From Adineta vaga (lineage: Eukaryota; Rotifera): a stretch of 64,000 bases of DNA. A program made the translations under genes and the position numbers. The notes under the pieces are model-generated. The model was not told the origin of the DNA and ran no database searches. It worked only from the letters and a program-made list of their open reading frames with translations. The DNA lies in the NCBI GenBank assembly GCA_021613535.1, contig CP075496.1:3658001-3722000 (forward strand), read 5' to 3'. This document shows positions 34,499 to 46,072 of the stretch, in pieces. Every line of letters begins with the position of its first letter. Within the stretch, counting starts at the first letter, position 1.

Positions 34499-36203
34499 CT
34501 ATTCAGCATCACCACTTTGTAATGATTTGAGATAATCTGTTTTACGTTGTTGAACACGATTTTTACGTGATGATCGAGCAAGTCGAACTTTATTCCATCT
34601 AAATAATTTAATGAATTTATATTTTAATCATTTGTTATAGAAAAAAAATAATAAAAGCAAATTTACCGTTTAGCTTTTGGTGCGTCAGCTTTCTTTTCTT
34701 TTCGTGGTGAGGGTGATGGATCTGCACGAATAGCTGCATGTGCTGCTTTATACAAAGCTTCAAACTAAAAGTCGTAATATTGAGGTAAATAATCATCAAT
34801 CAATAAAGAAAATTATTTACCGAAGTTGGTGCTATACCAGCTCTAACAAAACGTGAAAATTGTTTTGCGTAAGCATCAGGATTCTCTTCTTTCAATGATG
34901 TCATATAATTAGCAACGTGTGAGCCAAAGATATGTTGACGATGAACGTCGGCATTGAATTTTTTGCCTTCACGACTGTATCCGGGAAAGCGTCGAGTACT
35001 AAAAACAAAAATATAAACAATAATTCATAAATATCATATTATATAGAATGAAATGCATCAGAAATGGATAATCGTCAAGTTCTATATCAGAAGAGATGAC
35101 AGAAAAGGTAAATATTCATCATATGCATTGATAGTGATTCGAAAAAAATATAATTCATTGTGTAAAATCAGAAAGGGGCGAAATGTCCAAATAAAGTGGA
35201 ACTCTTCAGTTTATCATATCCGATGAACTTACATCTCATCATGTTTTACACATAGAATTCATTGTAGAAAAGCAAAATCAGAAAGGGGCGAAATGTCCAA
35301 ATAAAGTGGAACTCTTCATTTTATCAAGTCCGATGAACTTACATCTCATCATGTTTTGCATTTTCTTTTAGTCATCGAAAAAAGAAACAAATCATTATCT
35401 TTACCTATGGGGAATATCGAGTCCACCATCTACAGCACCTTTTAATGCGCCAAAAACTTTTGCGCCGGTTGTTGTTCTTGCTAATCCAACATCAAGATAA
35501 CAGCGAAATGGACGTTTTTGTCCATCTACTGGTTCATTCTCAAATTCGCCACCTGTTATATCAGTTGTACCTTTATAGATACCGTCAAGTTTGTGTTTTT
35601 GTAATGTTCTTCGTGCTAAAAGTAAACCGGTACAGTAAGCAGCTGCATAGTTTGTAAGACCAAGTTTAACACCATAGCGTGGTAATTCATGTGCATACGC
35701 TGATGTTACAATATAGTCGCCTTCAATTCGGGCATAAGCAATCTAAATATTTCAACTTCAGATGGACAATAATGAAAATTATTCAAATAAAATCTGCATC
35801 AGAATTTTGCACAAAAAGTTTTCGACATATCTTCGTATTCAGAAGAGATGACAGAATATATGGAAAATCATCCTATGCAGAAAAAAATGTTTTCTAATCT
35901 TACTTGGCAAATGATATCTTTATTTGTTATTCGAACAATAAGACGATATTTGGGTGTATTATATTTATTTTTATCTTGATGAATTAATGCATGACGAGCA
36001 TAAAAATCAGTTTTTCCCTCTAGAACAATATCAAGAATATAGATCGAATCAATTGGCGAAAAAAAAACAACTTACGTCGACGACGTTTGGATTTGACTTG
36101 ATATCTTTTAAAGTATGCTTTATTTTTAACCACTTTAACAAAAGCCTATGAGAAACGAAAGAAAACTATATTCAGAATGAAACTGAAAACGAATGTTCAC
36201 CAT
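34499..36203 (-). CDS. RPL5: 60S ribosomal protein L5 (uL18)
   Basis: Seven exons: 36201-36203 (the ATG alone), 36076-36145, 35904-36019, 35405-35742, 34821-34998, 34667-34764 and 34499-34598. They total 300 residues (human 297). The protein begins [19 protein letters not shown] and continues with [60 protein letters not shown] and a basic C-terminus. A first coding exon ending right after the ATG is also known in vertebrate RPL5. L5 carries 5S rRNA into the large subunit with L11. Two introns, 34999-35404 and 35743-35903, are unusually long and hold box C/D snoRNA candidates. Confidence 0.96.
35050..35131 (-). ncRNA. Box C/D snoRNA candidate 1 in an RPL5 intron
   Basis: On the minus strand a C box ATGATGA (35116-35122) and a D box CTGA (35058-35061) are about 54 nt apart. 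They are bracketed by a terminal stem: TGCATT at 35124-35129 pairs with AATGCA at 35052-35057 (plus-strand spelling). An internal CTGA serves as a possible D' box, preceded by TTCTGTCATCTCTT. The same D' guide-like stretch recurs in candidate 4. It lies in sense orientation in an intron of RPL5, whose vertebrate counterparts also host snoRNAs. The target is not established. Confidence 0.65.
35159..35252 (-). ncRNA. Box C/D snoRNA candidate 2 in an RPL5 intron
   Basis: Minus strand: a 9-bp terminal stem (TGTGTAAAA at 35244-35252 read on the minus strand, TTTTACACA at 35159-35167) encloses a C box ATGATGA (35236-35242) and a D box CTGA (35168-35171). An internal CTGA is a possible D' box. The stretch before the D box reads TTTCGCCCCTTT. 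Its complement contains GGGGCGAAA, which as I recall occurs in a conserved stretch of large-subunit rRNA. The element is repeated as candidate 3 with matching body and guide. Confidence 0.8.
35266..35366 (-). ncRNA. Box C/D snoRNA candidate 3, tandem copy of candidate 2
   Basis: C box at 35346-35352, D box at 35278-35281. The terminal stem AGAAAAGCAAAA (35266-35277) pairs with 35354-35366 across a single bulged A. Compared with candidate 2, one stem pair has changed from T-A to C-G on both sides, so the stem is kept by compensating changes. The guide before the D box is identical. The internal D' CTGA is changed to ATGA, so only the D guide appears to be under constraint. Confidence 0.8.
35793..35881 (-). 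ncRNA. Box C/D snoRNA candidate 4 in the next RPL5 intron
   Basis: Lies in the intron 35743-35903. On the minus strand a near-consensus C box AGGATGA (35868-35874; one mismatch) and a D box CTGA (35799-35802) are enclosed by TCTGCA/TGCAGA (35793-35798 with 35876-35881). The internal D' region TTCTGTCATCTCTTCTGA is the same as in candidate 1, and the single A between C box and stem is also shared. The two appear to be paralogues placed in different introns. Confidence 0.6.
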
Positions 36204-36470
36204 GATTCTAAATATGTGGATGGACGACTTCTGGAATATATTCTAAGCGAAAGAAAAAAATAAACAATCGATCGAAAACGATCCTCCACGTTTGACGACC
36301 TCCACGTTGATCAGTTATTCTTCGCCAATGAGAACTATTTAAATGATTAATGCATTCTAGTCTGAAAGGGTTATTGATCGATTAGGATTGGCTGAAAATG
36401 ATTCTCGTTTTATAACAATTTGGTTACATCGATTTTCGAACGAATTTATTATATTATTCATCGTATAACA

Positions 36471-37490
36471 ATGTCGACGATATCAGGTGGATTGATTTGA
36501 AATAAAATTCTCATTTGAATGTCTCTTTTTTGTGTTGTGAACTTAGATATCGAACGAATTAATCATTTAGAATGGCGTTTGAAACGTTTAGAAAATTTTG
36601 TTGGTAAATCCGATAAATGTGATAATAAACGAGTAAAATATTGCTTTCACTCATTTGAATTTTGTCTGATAAATTCATTTTTAGATTACAGACACGATTC
36701 ATGATCTGAATGAGCAGGTTCTTCGGCATGCAAACAATAATAATAACGCAAAAACGTTATTAAATAAAGGTATTTACTATTCTAAATGCGATCATAAATC
36801 GTTTGTACGAAGCACGAAATGAAATAGATACTTAAGAATATTATTCATTTCAATTATGAAGATTTCTAATATGTTTATTTTTATACGTAGCGAATGAGAT
36901 TAATCATTTTACAAGTTCTAAATTTCAACGTCATTTAATGGCTGATCGCGCAACAAAATTAGAATTAGTTCTTGCTGGTAAAATCTTATATTTTACAGGC
37001 TACTATATTGATTATTTATCATTTAGATGAAGATCGTATACGTGAAATGACGAGAAGTCTGTCGGAAATCGATACATTGGCTCGGATCCTCGACGAAGAA
37101 CAATTACAAGGTACGGAAAAGAAATCTTCTTCTATTTTTTCTTTTTGAATAAATCTTATGATATGTATATAGAAATTCCAAAATTAATGACAAATTTGAA
37201 TAAATTATTGATTAGTCACAGTGACATCAAGGTTTGAGAGATAGACATTGAATATTCATTTCTTTTATTCTGTTCTATTATAGAACCACCATAGTGAATT
37301 TACACAAGAACTCAGCAGTTTTCTACAGAATTATGCTGCATTTGTAAGACCATATATCTTTAATCATTGATTGATTCATTATCTATTTATTTAGACTTTA
37401 ATGATGGATGAAAATCTTCAACAATATAAACAAATTATAAGTAAAAACCAGAGAGCATCAGTAGAAATACAAGATAATCCAGTTGAATAA
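36471..37490 (+). CDS. DCTN3: Dynactin subunit 3 (p24)-like coiled-coil protein
   Basis: Eight small exons starting at 36471 (ATG TCG ACG) and ending with TAA at 37488-37490 give about 185 residues, the size of dynactin p24. Starts or ends include 36471-36486, 36547-36632 and 36685-36769. The N-terminal helix DIERINHLEWRLKRLENFV and the C-terminal segment EIPKLMTNLNKLL ... SFLQNYAAFTLMMDENL QQYKQII fit the all-helical DCTN3 pattern. p24 sits in the shoulder/sidearm of dynactin, the dynein activator. Similarity is helical and spread out, so the call is moderately sure. It is divergent from RPL5, with about 270 nt between the starts. Confidence 0.6.
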
Positions 37491-37941
37491 ACATCGGCGT
37501 TTTTTTTTAAATTTGATTTAGAAAAAAAAGAAAGACAAAACAAGCTCATATCGATAATCTTGGTGTATATGATTTTTTTTGTTCGTTTGTTTATTCTTTC
37601 TTTTTATTTTTTAAGAATTTCTTTGCATTTATTTGTTTCATTTTTTACAACTTTCCATAATGGTTTATTATAATCGGTAATATGATATATTATTCTATAA
37701 AAGCTTGGTATTTTAAATATCGCATGAAAGTTTAAAACATATTCTAGGAAAGTGAAATTAGCAAGACAATTGACAATAATGATTGATAGATTGTTTATAG
37801 AAAGAAAAACCGATTCTTTGAATGAGAATAAGAATGAAATTTATATTGAATAGGCGATAAGTGTAATCTAAAAGTTGTAAAGTAGATCGGTGTGATTTAT
37901 GATAGAAAAAGTTTCATTCGTGAATGTATCCGTTTTAGATA

Positions 37942-40900
37942 ATGAATACTAATGAAAAGACGAAATCGTCACCAAATGAATCATTTTTCAGTTTGGACGC
38001 TCTTGTGAGTCATAATTAGATTGATTGGTATCTTTCTCATTCTCTTCGACGTTTTTTTTAGCATGACCATCCTCTTGAGCCATCGAATTCTAAACGATCA
38101 AATCCTCAAACAACAACTGCATCAGGAACAGTATCTATGGTAGTCATACCGATCGAAGAAAATGATGTAGCACAAACAATGGCTGATTTTAATATAACGA
38201 ATAGTCCAACAACGGTTAGTCCAGAAATAATAATTGTTACTTTGATGACAACTATTTTAATATAGATACATATGAATACTGAATCTGAACGACATGATTA
38301 TTCACCGATACAACCATATTGGTTCTATTCAAAAAAAGTTCAAGATCGTATTACATGGATACCTTTTTCTTTAATTGATGTACAACGACTAGATGAAGCT
38401 TATGCGCAAAGTAAGATAATTATCGACTGTCTCGTAATACATGACACCAAAGAATGTAATTCTAAACTGATAGAGTGTATATTGTTCATAGAGAGAAATA
38501 TGAAGAGAATAATAATAATAGTTGATCCTATACTTAATCTAGATCGAGAAGTGATTGCTACAAATGGTAACCGTTATGATGCTAATCTTGTCAAACGAAT
38601 ACGTACACCTGTCTACTGGGAAGATGAACCAAATCCAATTCGACGTTCCAAATGGTTTTATCTACCAGAACAAGAAAGTCGATTTGTTCCATATGATGAG
38701 AAAATGAATGCAATACTTGAAGTAAACAAAATCTTTTTCGAATTGATGATTTTCTTTACATTTTTTTTCCAAATAGAATCTTTATGAAGAAACATGTCGA
38801 AAGCAATCATGGCATACGAAACATGAAATGAACAATGGAAAAGAAATTTTGATCTTCCATAGTCCTCTTCTTATAACAATACAAGTAATCGACAACGAAC
38901 AATCACCTTGGGCAAATCTTTCTGTACGTTTAATTTGATAGAAGAAGTAGAAAATGAGAAGAATTAATTTACAATTGAAATTTAGTATGAAACAAGAACA
39001 TTAAAACGTGGTTTACCCGAAATGTTTTTTGATGAAATCAAATTCGGTGATAAAGATCCTGTTCAACATGTATGTTTTGTTGTACATGGTATTGGTGAAG
39101 CATGTGATACTAAATTTCGACCACTAATCGAATGTGTCGAAGATTTTCGTGAAACAAGTCGAATAATTTTACAAAGTCACTTTAAATCTTATGTAGAAAA
39201 TGATCAAATTCATCGTATAGTACGTATTTATTCTTGTCTTCTTGTATTTATATCTTCCAAAATACTTACATGTCGAGAGTGAAAAATAAAGTTATTCATT
39301 AGTCTAATTGAATGATTATTTCTAGGAATTTTTACCGGTTTATTGGCATGGTGATTTGCATATGGATGTATGTATTCTCAGAAAAAGTAATCGATATGAA
39401 TGAAATCAGTTTTCTTCAATCTAGGCTTCTGGTGTTGATAGTCATTTATTACCTTTAACATTACCGAGTGTTATTAAACTTCGAACATTTATCAATACAA
39501 CTCTATCAGATATATTGTTTTATACAAGTCCTGTTTATTGCCAAGTATAATTGTCTATACGTTGATATTTTGAAAGAAAATTTTCAATTTGTAGAAAATT
39601 ATTTCACGTTGTATAAGTGAAATGAATCGGCTTTATGAGATATTTTTACAACGGAATCCATCATTTCATGGACAAGTATCTGTAATTGGACATAGTCTTG
39701 GTAAATATTGATTGAATTGTATTATTCAAAATAATATTATATGATCTTTGTTATTGTAGGTTCAGTTATATTGTATGATATATTAGTCAATCAAACACCT
39801 GCGAATCAAGAAGAGGCATTGATTAATGAAGAAGGTAAATTTACTTGGAAATTTTTGAAGCTTTTAATTATCTTTTTTCATACAACAAAATTCAAATTTT
39901 ATAGAAAATAGGTAAGTTAACTCGAAGCATTCTTTTTTTGAAAATATTCCTATTTATTTTTATTCAATAAGTAATGCAAAGAAGAATGTCTGTGTATCGG
40001 GTACTGGTCAAATATCAATTCAATATGAAAAACTTACATTTCCAGTGTCATATTTTTTTGCATTAGGTAAAATTTAATACGAAACTATTATTGTCTTTAT
40101 TCGATCTATATATTTAGGATCTCCTATTGCCATGTTTTTAACAGTACGAGGTGTAACATCATTAGCTTCCGATTATGCATTACCAACATGTAAAGGTTTA
40201 TTGAACATATTTCATCCTGTACGTCTTGATTCAGAAGTTCTACTTGTTCTTTATGATTATTATTATTTTTGCACTAGTACGATCCAGTTGCATACAGACT
40301 TGAACCATTGATTGATCCAAAATGGACTGTATCACCAGTATTATTACCACATCATAAAGGAAGAAAAAGACTTCATTTAGAATTAATCGATGGATTATCG
40401 AGAGCTACCGATTTAAAACAAAAAATGCTCGATGGATTTAAGAATACGATGATATCTATTACAGATTTTGTTCAATCTTATCGGTATATCTGTTCTATAC
40501 AACTAAAAAACAAATTATTTTCTTCGAAAATTTTACTTTTTAGAAGTCCAATATCAACAGCTACATCACCAGCATCAACAACACAACCAACAATTACGAC
40601 TACAATAGCTGCAGACACTGAACTAGAACTTGAACATGCAAATGATGATGAAGGTAAATCATTATCTACGAAATATTTCAATTATCTTATTACTAATTCG
40701 AACTATTCTAGATACTCATATTGATGAATGGGATAATCGTCCAATTGGAAAATTAAATCAAGGTCGCCGTATCGATTATGTTCTTCAGCATCGACCAATC
40801 GAAGTTCTTAATGATTATCTCTTTGCTTTTGCAAGTCATGTTTCCTATTGGTAAGCAAAATGAATAACTAACTAAAAATCGTTTTTTGTTTTGTTCTGGT

Positions 40901-41143
40901 AAATTTTTCAGGGATTCTGAAGATACAATGTTGCTAATAATAAAAGAAATTCTTAAGATGGATAATTTCGAACCCGATCCACAGTATGAAACGATTGAAC
41001 AAATGATTAAATCGAATGTTTTAAATTATTTTGTTAATAATCAAACAGCAAAAGTCAATGAACTTCGACCATATCTTGCCACATCTGAACAAATCTCTCG
41101 ATTAATTATCGATCCAATAAATATCGTCCAAAGATTACCATAA
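37942..41143 (+). CDS. DDHD-domain phospholipase A1 (DDHD1/DDHD2 type)
   Basis: Multi-exon gene starting at 37942 ([10 protein letters not shown]), after an acceptor-like TTTTAG 3 nt upstream, and ending with TAA at 41143. A WWE-like N-terminal part reads [35 protein letters not shown]. The lipase part has [14 protein letters not shown] and the GxSxG nucleophile motif VIGHSLGS. The DDHD region follows: [47 protein letters not shown] and [17 protein letters not shown], with the conserved Asp and His residues present. No SAM domain is seen between lipase and DDHD, which favours DDHD1. These enzymes hydrolyse phosphatidic acid and other phospholipids on ER/Golgi membranes. A 7-nt exon at 39905-39911 is needed to keep the frame. 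Confidence 0.88.
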
Positions 41144-41792
41144 CATGATCGTTTTATTTCTCTAATTACTTTCGAATGTTTTCCTTGTTTTACTCATATT
41201 TCTGCTATACATGTATCTAATAAAATATGATAACTTCGCATTGATCCAATTCTAGATGAGATGATATTCATAAGACAGTACAAGAATTCTTTTTTTGCTA
41301 TTCTCATTAAGAATATTTCTATTCGATATATTTCATCCAATGCAACGACTAAGTAAGATATAATAGTGAATTTCAAAAGCTATCTTCTGACTAATAGTTC
41401 TAGTTGAATTTATGAAAGCATTAATCTGATAGGTGTCATGCTTTCTTTTTTTCATTAGCGGGAAAAAAGTTGATTGACATCAAATCATGATAATCTTATG
41501 TATATCTCTTTGTTCTAGGCTACGTGAAGTTGGCCTTTTTACAGCTGTCAAACAAGAGGGAAATTATGAGACAGGCCAGGTATGTTATCTGATGATGGAT
41601 AAATGTCAAAAATACATTATTATATAAAAAAAGACTATGTTTATGTCTCTATAATTAAAGTACACTTGTTAGAAGTTACATTCCTTCCGTTAAAGAAATT
41701 CAATTTTCCACATGCACAGTATCTTGTGTATACTGTAATAATTATCATTAAAATAAAGGGGAAAAAAAGATCTAGTAAACATAAGAATAATA
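41144..41792. other. Convergent spacer with one exon-like stretch
   Basis: Lies between the 3' ends of the DDHD and RAB genes. At 41519-41579 a 61-nt stretch is flanked by TTCTAG and GTATGT and is open in one frame (LREVGLFTAVKQEGNYETGQ). No neighbouring exon was found. The rest has no recognisable features. Confidence 0.35.
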
Positions 41793-43097
41793 CTATGAAT
41801 ATGAACAACAGAAACTACGTTTTGATGTTCGATCATTTAATTGTACAAGATCATTTAAAGTTTTAGTTGCTGTTTGACTATTCGTTGTTGTAGAATCCAT
41901 TTGATCAAGTAATGCTTCACTTACTGCTTTAAAACAAAATTCAACATTTAAACCCGTTTTTGCTGATGTTTCAACATACGATACATCATATTCATTTGCT
42001 AGTTTTTCACCCATTTCACGTGTAACAACACGTTCATTGGTTTTATCGACTTTGTTAGCGATTAACATAATAATAACGTTCGATTGTGCATATTCTTTAA
42101 TTTCACTTAACCAATCACGAACATGATTAAAACTGATTATTGATGAAATATCATAGAGAAGAAGAAGAGCATTTGCATCACGATAATACGAATGAGTAAC
42201 GGACCGAAAACGTTCTTGACCAGCCTAGAAAAAGTTTTTATTTTCTAATTAAATATGAAAAATTTATCCGAGTTCTTTCGTGATCTTTGCTTAATTTGAT
42301 GCTCAATTGCCTTGAAGGCAGATTAGAGGAAAAAGTCTTGGCTTAACTTCTTTCTTTCTTTCTTTCTTTCTTTTTTCTTTCTCGTCCAATTAATTCTTAA
42401 TTAGGTGTATGCATATTTGAGCAAAGGATTCTTTTTTGAACTTTTCTTCATGTTGATCTTTATCTTCGACAATTAAATCAAATATCGATCTTTTCTTTTT
42501 TTTCTTTACTGTAGAAGAAATCATTTGTATTGATGATTTTCAAATACACTCGAACATTTCCGATAATGTTTACCATCCTCGACACACTTGTCTATGCTCT
42601 CTCTCTCTTCCTAAGAAGAAGAAAACGATGATGATGATGATGAAGATAAAGAAAAAAAATCACATTTTCTCATTTCCGTTCTTAGTTTAACTCAAGATAA
42701 ATAAATATTCATAGAAAAAAAGATCTGATTAGATTTTTCTTTACTTGCTCAACTAAAGAAATCTAATAAATAATCATAAAATGATAATATTTTTCTTTCA
42801 AATACATACGGTATCATAAATTTGAAGTTTTACTTGTTTATTATTAATCACAATAATCTTATTACGGAAATCAATGCCAACTGTAGCAATGAAACTGCCA
42901 GAGAGAAATGTATCATCTTTAAAACGTACTAATAGACATGTTTTACCAACACCACTATCGCCGAGTAACATTATCTAGAAGAACAATAAATCAATTGAAT
43001 TGATTATTTTCTTTTATATTACTTTAAATGTGCTTTGTTGAGTATTCGTACTGAAATTCGGATAATCTTTCGTTGTTGATATAACTGGACGGGTCAT
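41793..43097 (-). CDS. RAB26: RAB26/RAB37-type small GTPase
   Basis: Three exons (43023-43097, 42810-42974, 41793-42224) encode 223 residues. The G motifs are all present: P loop [16 protein letters not shown], switch I region [37 protein letters not shown] and [29 protein letters not shown] is diagnostic of the RAB26/RAB37 group, which acts on secretory granules and synaptic vesicles. The C-terminus ends CCSYS, offering Cys residues for prenylation. The N-terminal extension of about 25 residues is short. RAB26 and RAB37 cannot be told apart here. The 585-nt second intron holds only simple repeats. Confidence 0.9.
42348..42376 (+). repeat. (TTTC)n microsatellite in the RAB intron
   Basis: About seven TTTC units in the second intron of the RAB gene. 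A GAT run follows at about 42626-42648. Confidence 0.8.
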
Positions 43098-44800
43098 ATC
43101 TGAATTAGTTTTTTTTCTATGCAATCTAAAACTAAATTTTATAACGTCAATAGTTATTTAATATATATATCGAACAAAATAAACTTCGAAATAGTATGAA
43201 GAGAGGAAGGAAAAGAGAGTACACGTGATTTAATACTCCGTAACGATGTGTTCGTTCGTTCGTTTCGTTTTTGACAACTCTTCCAATTTGTATTAGGTTA
43301 TGTTATTTTTTCGTTCTATTTACCTGTTGAAAGCAATCCTAGGTGTATATACATACATCAATTATAAAAAACATACGGACAATCGTTTTATAAAAAAAAA
43401 CTACTTCGCTGATGTTTTTCTTTTTCGTCATCAAATGTCATGTCATTAACTCGTGCCTATTTCTCTGTTATATACAAAAGAAAGAAGAAGAAGAAGAAAA
43501 AATAAGCGTTAAGAACGTCAATAGGATAGATTCACATTATTCTGTATGGAAATGACAGATAGCGATAGATTGCCTTTTCTTTATTTCGTTGCATGATTAT
43601 TGTTCTTAAAACTATGAGAGAGTTTCAAATGAAAGAAAATACTTTCGAATTTACTGTGTTCATTATTGTTTTTATAGAAGTTCGCGCTTGAATAAGTAAA
43701 TCCCATAGAGAAACATCTACGAGGAAACGAAAAGTAATAGATGAAGCGTGAAGTCAATGTGGTTGCGATTGTCATTGATAAAAGAAAGAATAGAGAAACA
43801 AACAAGAAAATATTCAAGGAAAATAATCGTTTTCTTTTTCAGATCTTTGCTTTTGTTTTTATAATCGTTAGGTCGTCAAAAAAACGAATGACGAATATCC
43901 ACCAGATGTTTCTAACCATATGTCTGAAATAATCTCAGTTTAATATTAAATTAATAAGATAAGTTATTGAAAACCACCTGAGATGACATCATACCTCTTC
44001 CTGTAAGATTTTCAAGAGTAATTTGTGATGCCAGTTGTCAATTGCATTTACATCGATGCATTGTAATCATTGCACAGTTGAGTGATTGAATTATATATAT
44101 ATATATATATATCGATATATTCAAGAAGACTAAAATAAGAGACAGAGAGAAAACTTAGAACTGTTTCAGTCAGTAGAATGTTGAACAGATGAACAATATA
44201 TGAAGAAGAGATGAAGTCGGGTACTGAGCTCAAGCGAACGGAGAATAAGTAGCGAACGGGAGGGATGAAGAATGAAAAACGGAGACTTCCTGTTGACAAG
44301 CCCTGCTGATGGTGTTTTCCTCCTTTTTTTCTACCGCCATTACTACCGGTTCTGCTTTTCTATGCTAAATACATTCTGACAAATCGAATAAATCTTTCTC
44401 TCTCTCTCTCTCCGTCTTTTTGTCTTCAATAGCATTCAACACACATACGCATACAGACATACATTTACTCGCAAAGCAATTATCGATTTGAGCCTATTCA
44501 TTGCTCGTTATAGTCGTTCACTAAATGCTCATGTCGTCTTTCGAAAGTTCTCTTTACAGAAGAAGAAGAAAAAAAAAAGTGCGAGGCTAATTCGATTGTT
44601 GTTTTCTAAAGACGATTAACAGCAATTTGCCCATCGGCATATAAAAATAAATGTATATATTTTTACCCGAAAGAAAAAAAAATACATCTAAATAGCCCAA
44701 GTCTATTTTAAAAATTTATTTTTATTGATGATAATAATAAAAGAAAAATCTTCTTTCGCTTATAATTGTCTTAGATGAGCTAATATAGTCAACAATCACA
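43098..44800. other. Divergent intergenic region between RAB and POLDIP2
   Basis: About 1.7 kb with both promoters expected. It contains a (TA)n run at 44092-44112, a CT run at about 44396-44412 and GTTCGTTCGTTCG near 43250. Open frames here have no homology. CTAATATAG at 44779-44788 could be a splice acceptor leading to the POLDIP2 start. Confidence 0.45.
44092..44112 (+). repeat. (TA)n microsatellite
   Basis: Uninterrupted TA dinucleotides followed by ATCGATATAT. Confidence 0.85.
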
Positions 44801-46072
44801 ATGATGAATGAAGAATTTTATCAAAATAAATCATGCGTTAATTGTCAGATGAAAAGATCAGTTCGTGCGTGTTTATTAACTCATAATGATTCAGAAGTTT
44901 TCTTTTTTCTCTGATTTCTCTCTTATATGCTCTAGTTATTTCTTCATCGAACATTTGGATATCGAGGTATAATCCTTTTTTCTTGGCTTGCAAGAATTTT
45001 TGATCGATATGATGGTCGATCTAATCTGCCACCACCGTCATCGATATCATCACCATCAAATATTCATGAAATTCATGCTCGATCAGCTACGTACTATCAA
45101 GTTTTAATTGATTCACGTGATATTCCATATATTCGAGCTCAAACAGGTTGATTTGATTGAAATTTAATGAGAAGAAAATGATGATGAAATATTTCGTTTA
45201 GAAGCTGTGACATTTCTAGGTAATCAAGAACGAGATCGAAATCTCTATGCTATTCCTGGTTTCGATTATGTTGCACATGATGACGTGATTCCTTACACAG
45301 TAATAATCAGTTTTGCATATATATATATCAAGAAACAGAATGATTGTCTTTTAGAGTACAGAACGAACACCAATTGAACATGAATTATTTCATAAATTTC
45401 TTATGTATGATGCAGAAACAAGTAGGATTGATTGAATTATTTATATATATTTATTTCATTATCGATATAATCTAGCTCCAAATTTCCTCCCTCGTGAATA
45501 CTTAAAATCATGGCAAGAACGACATCATCATTGGCTTGAATTATCTGATGTATCAAAGGATGTAACACATCATATTCGAGTTACTGTTATTCCATTTTAC
45601 ATGTAAGTTTGAAGTCAATTTCAAATTTATATATCTTTTGTTTGTGAATCAGAGGTTCTCGTTTCGCACAACGTAATAATGTACATTGGTGGCGTTATTC
45701 AATTCGAATTGAAAATTTGAATCCTGATGAAGCTGTTACATTACGTGAACGTCATTGGAGAATATTTAGTTTATCAGGAACATTAGAAACAGTACGTGGC
45801 AAAGGTGTAGTCGGAGAAGAACCAAGATTATCAAGAGAATATCCTGCATTTCAATATTCATCTCATGTGTCCTTATCGGCAGCAAGTGGTCATATGTGGG
45901 GGTAAGAGAAAGTTAATCGAAGAAAAAGGAAAGCTTTTTTTTCTTCATTTAAATTTTTATTAGAACGTTCAAAATGGAAAAAGATGATGGAACATTTATT
46001 GAAGTTCGAATACCACCTTTTAATCTAGAATGTAAATCTGATTCAATGATTGGTGGCAAATCATCGATATAA
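44801..46072 (+). CDS. POLDIP2: Polymerase delta-interacting protein 2 (YccV plus ApaG domains)
   Basis: The core is unmistakable: RTFGYRGIILFSWLARIFDR, TYYQVLIDSRDIPYIR, TEAVTFLGNQERDRNLYAIP, VTVIPFYMGSRFAQ, HWWRYSIRIENL, LRERHWRIFSLSGTLETVRG and AFQYSSHVSLSAASGHMWG. These are the YccV (hemimethylated-DNA-binding-like) part and the C-terminal ApaG/DUF525 beta-sandwich. It ends with TAA at 46070-46072. The 5' end is uncertain: I used ATG at 44801 with an exon to the donor before GTTCGTGCG, then an acceptor at about 44938. This gives a short N-terminus that does not look like a mitochondrial leader, although vertebrate POLDIP2 has one. POLDIP2 binds polymerase delta p50, PCNA and PrimPol and is found in mitochondria and nucleus. 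Confidence 0.9.
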
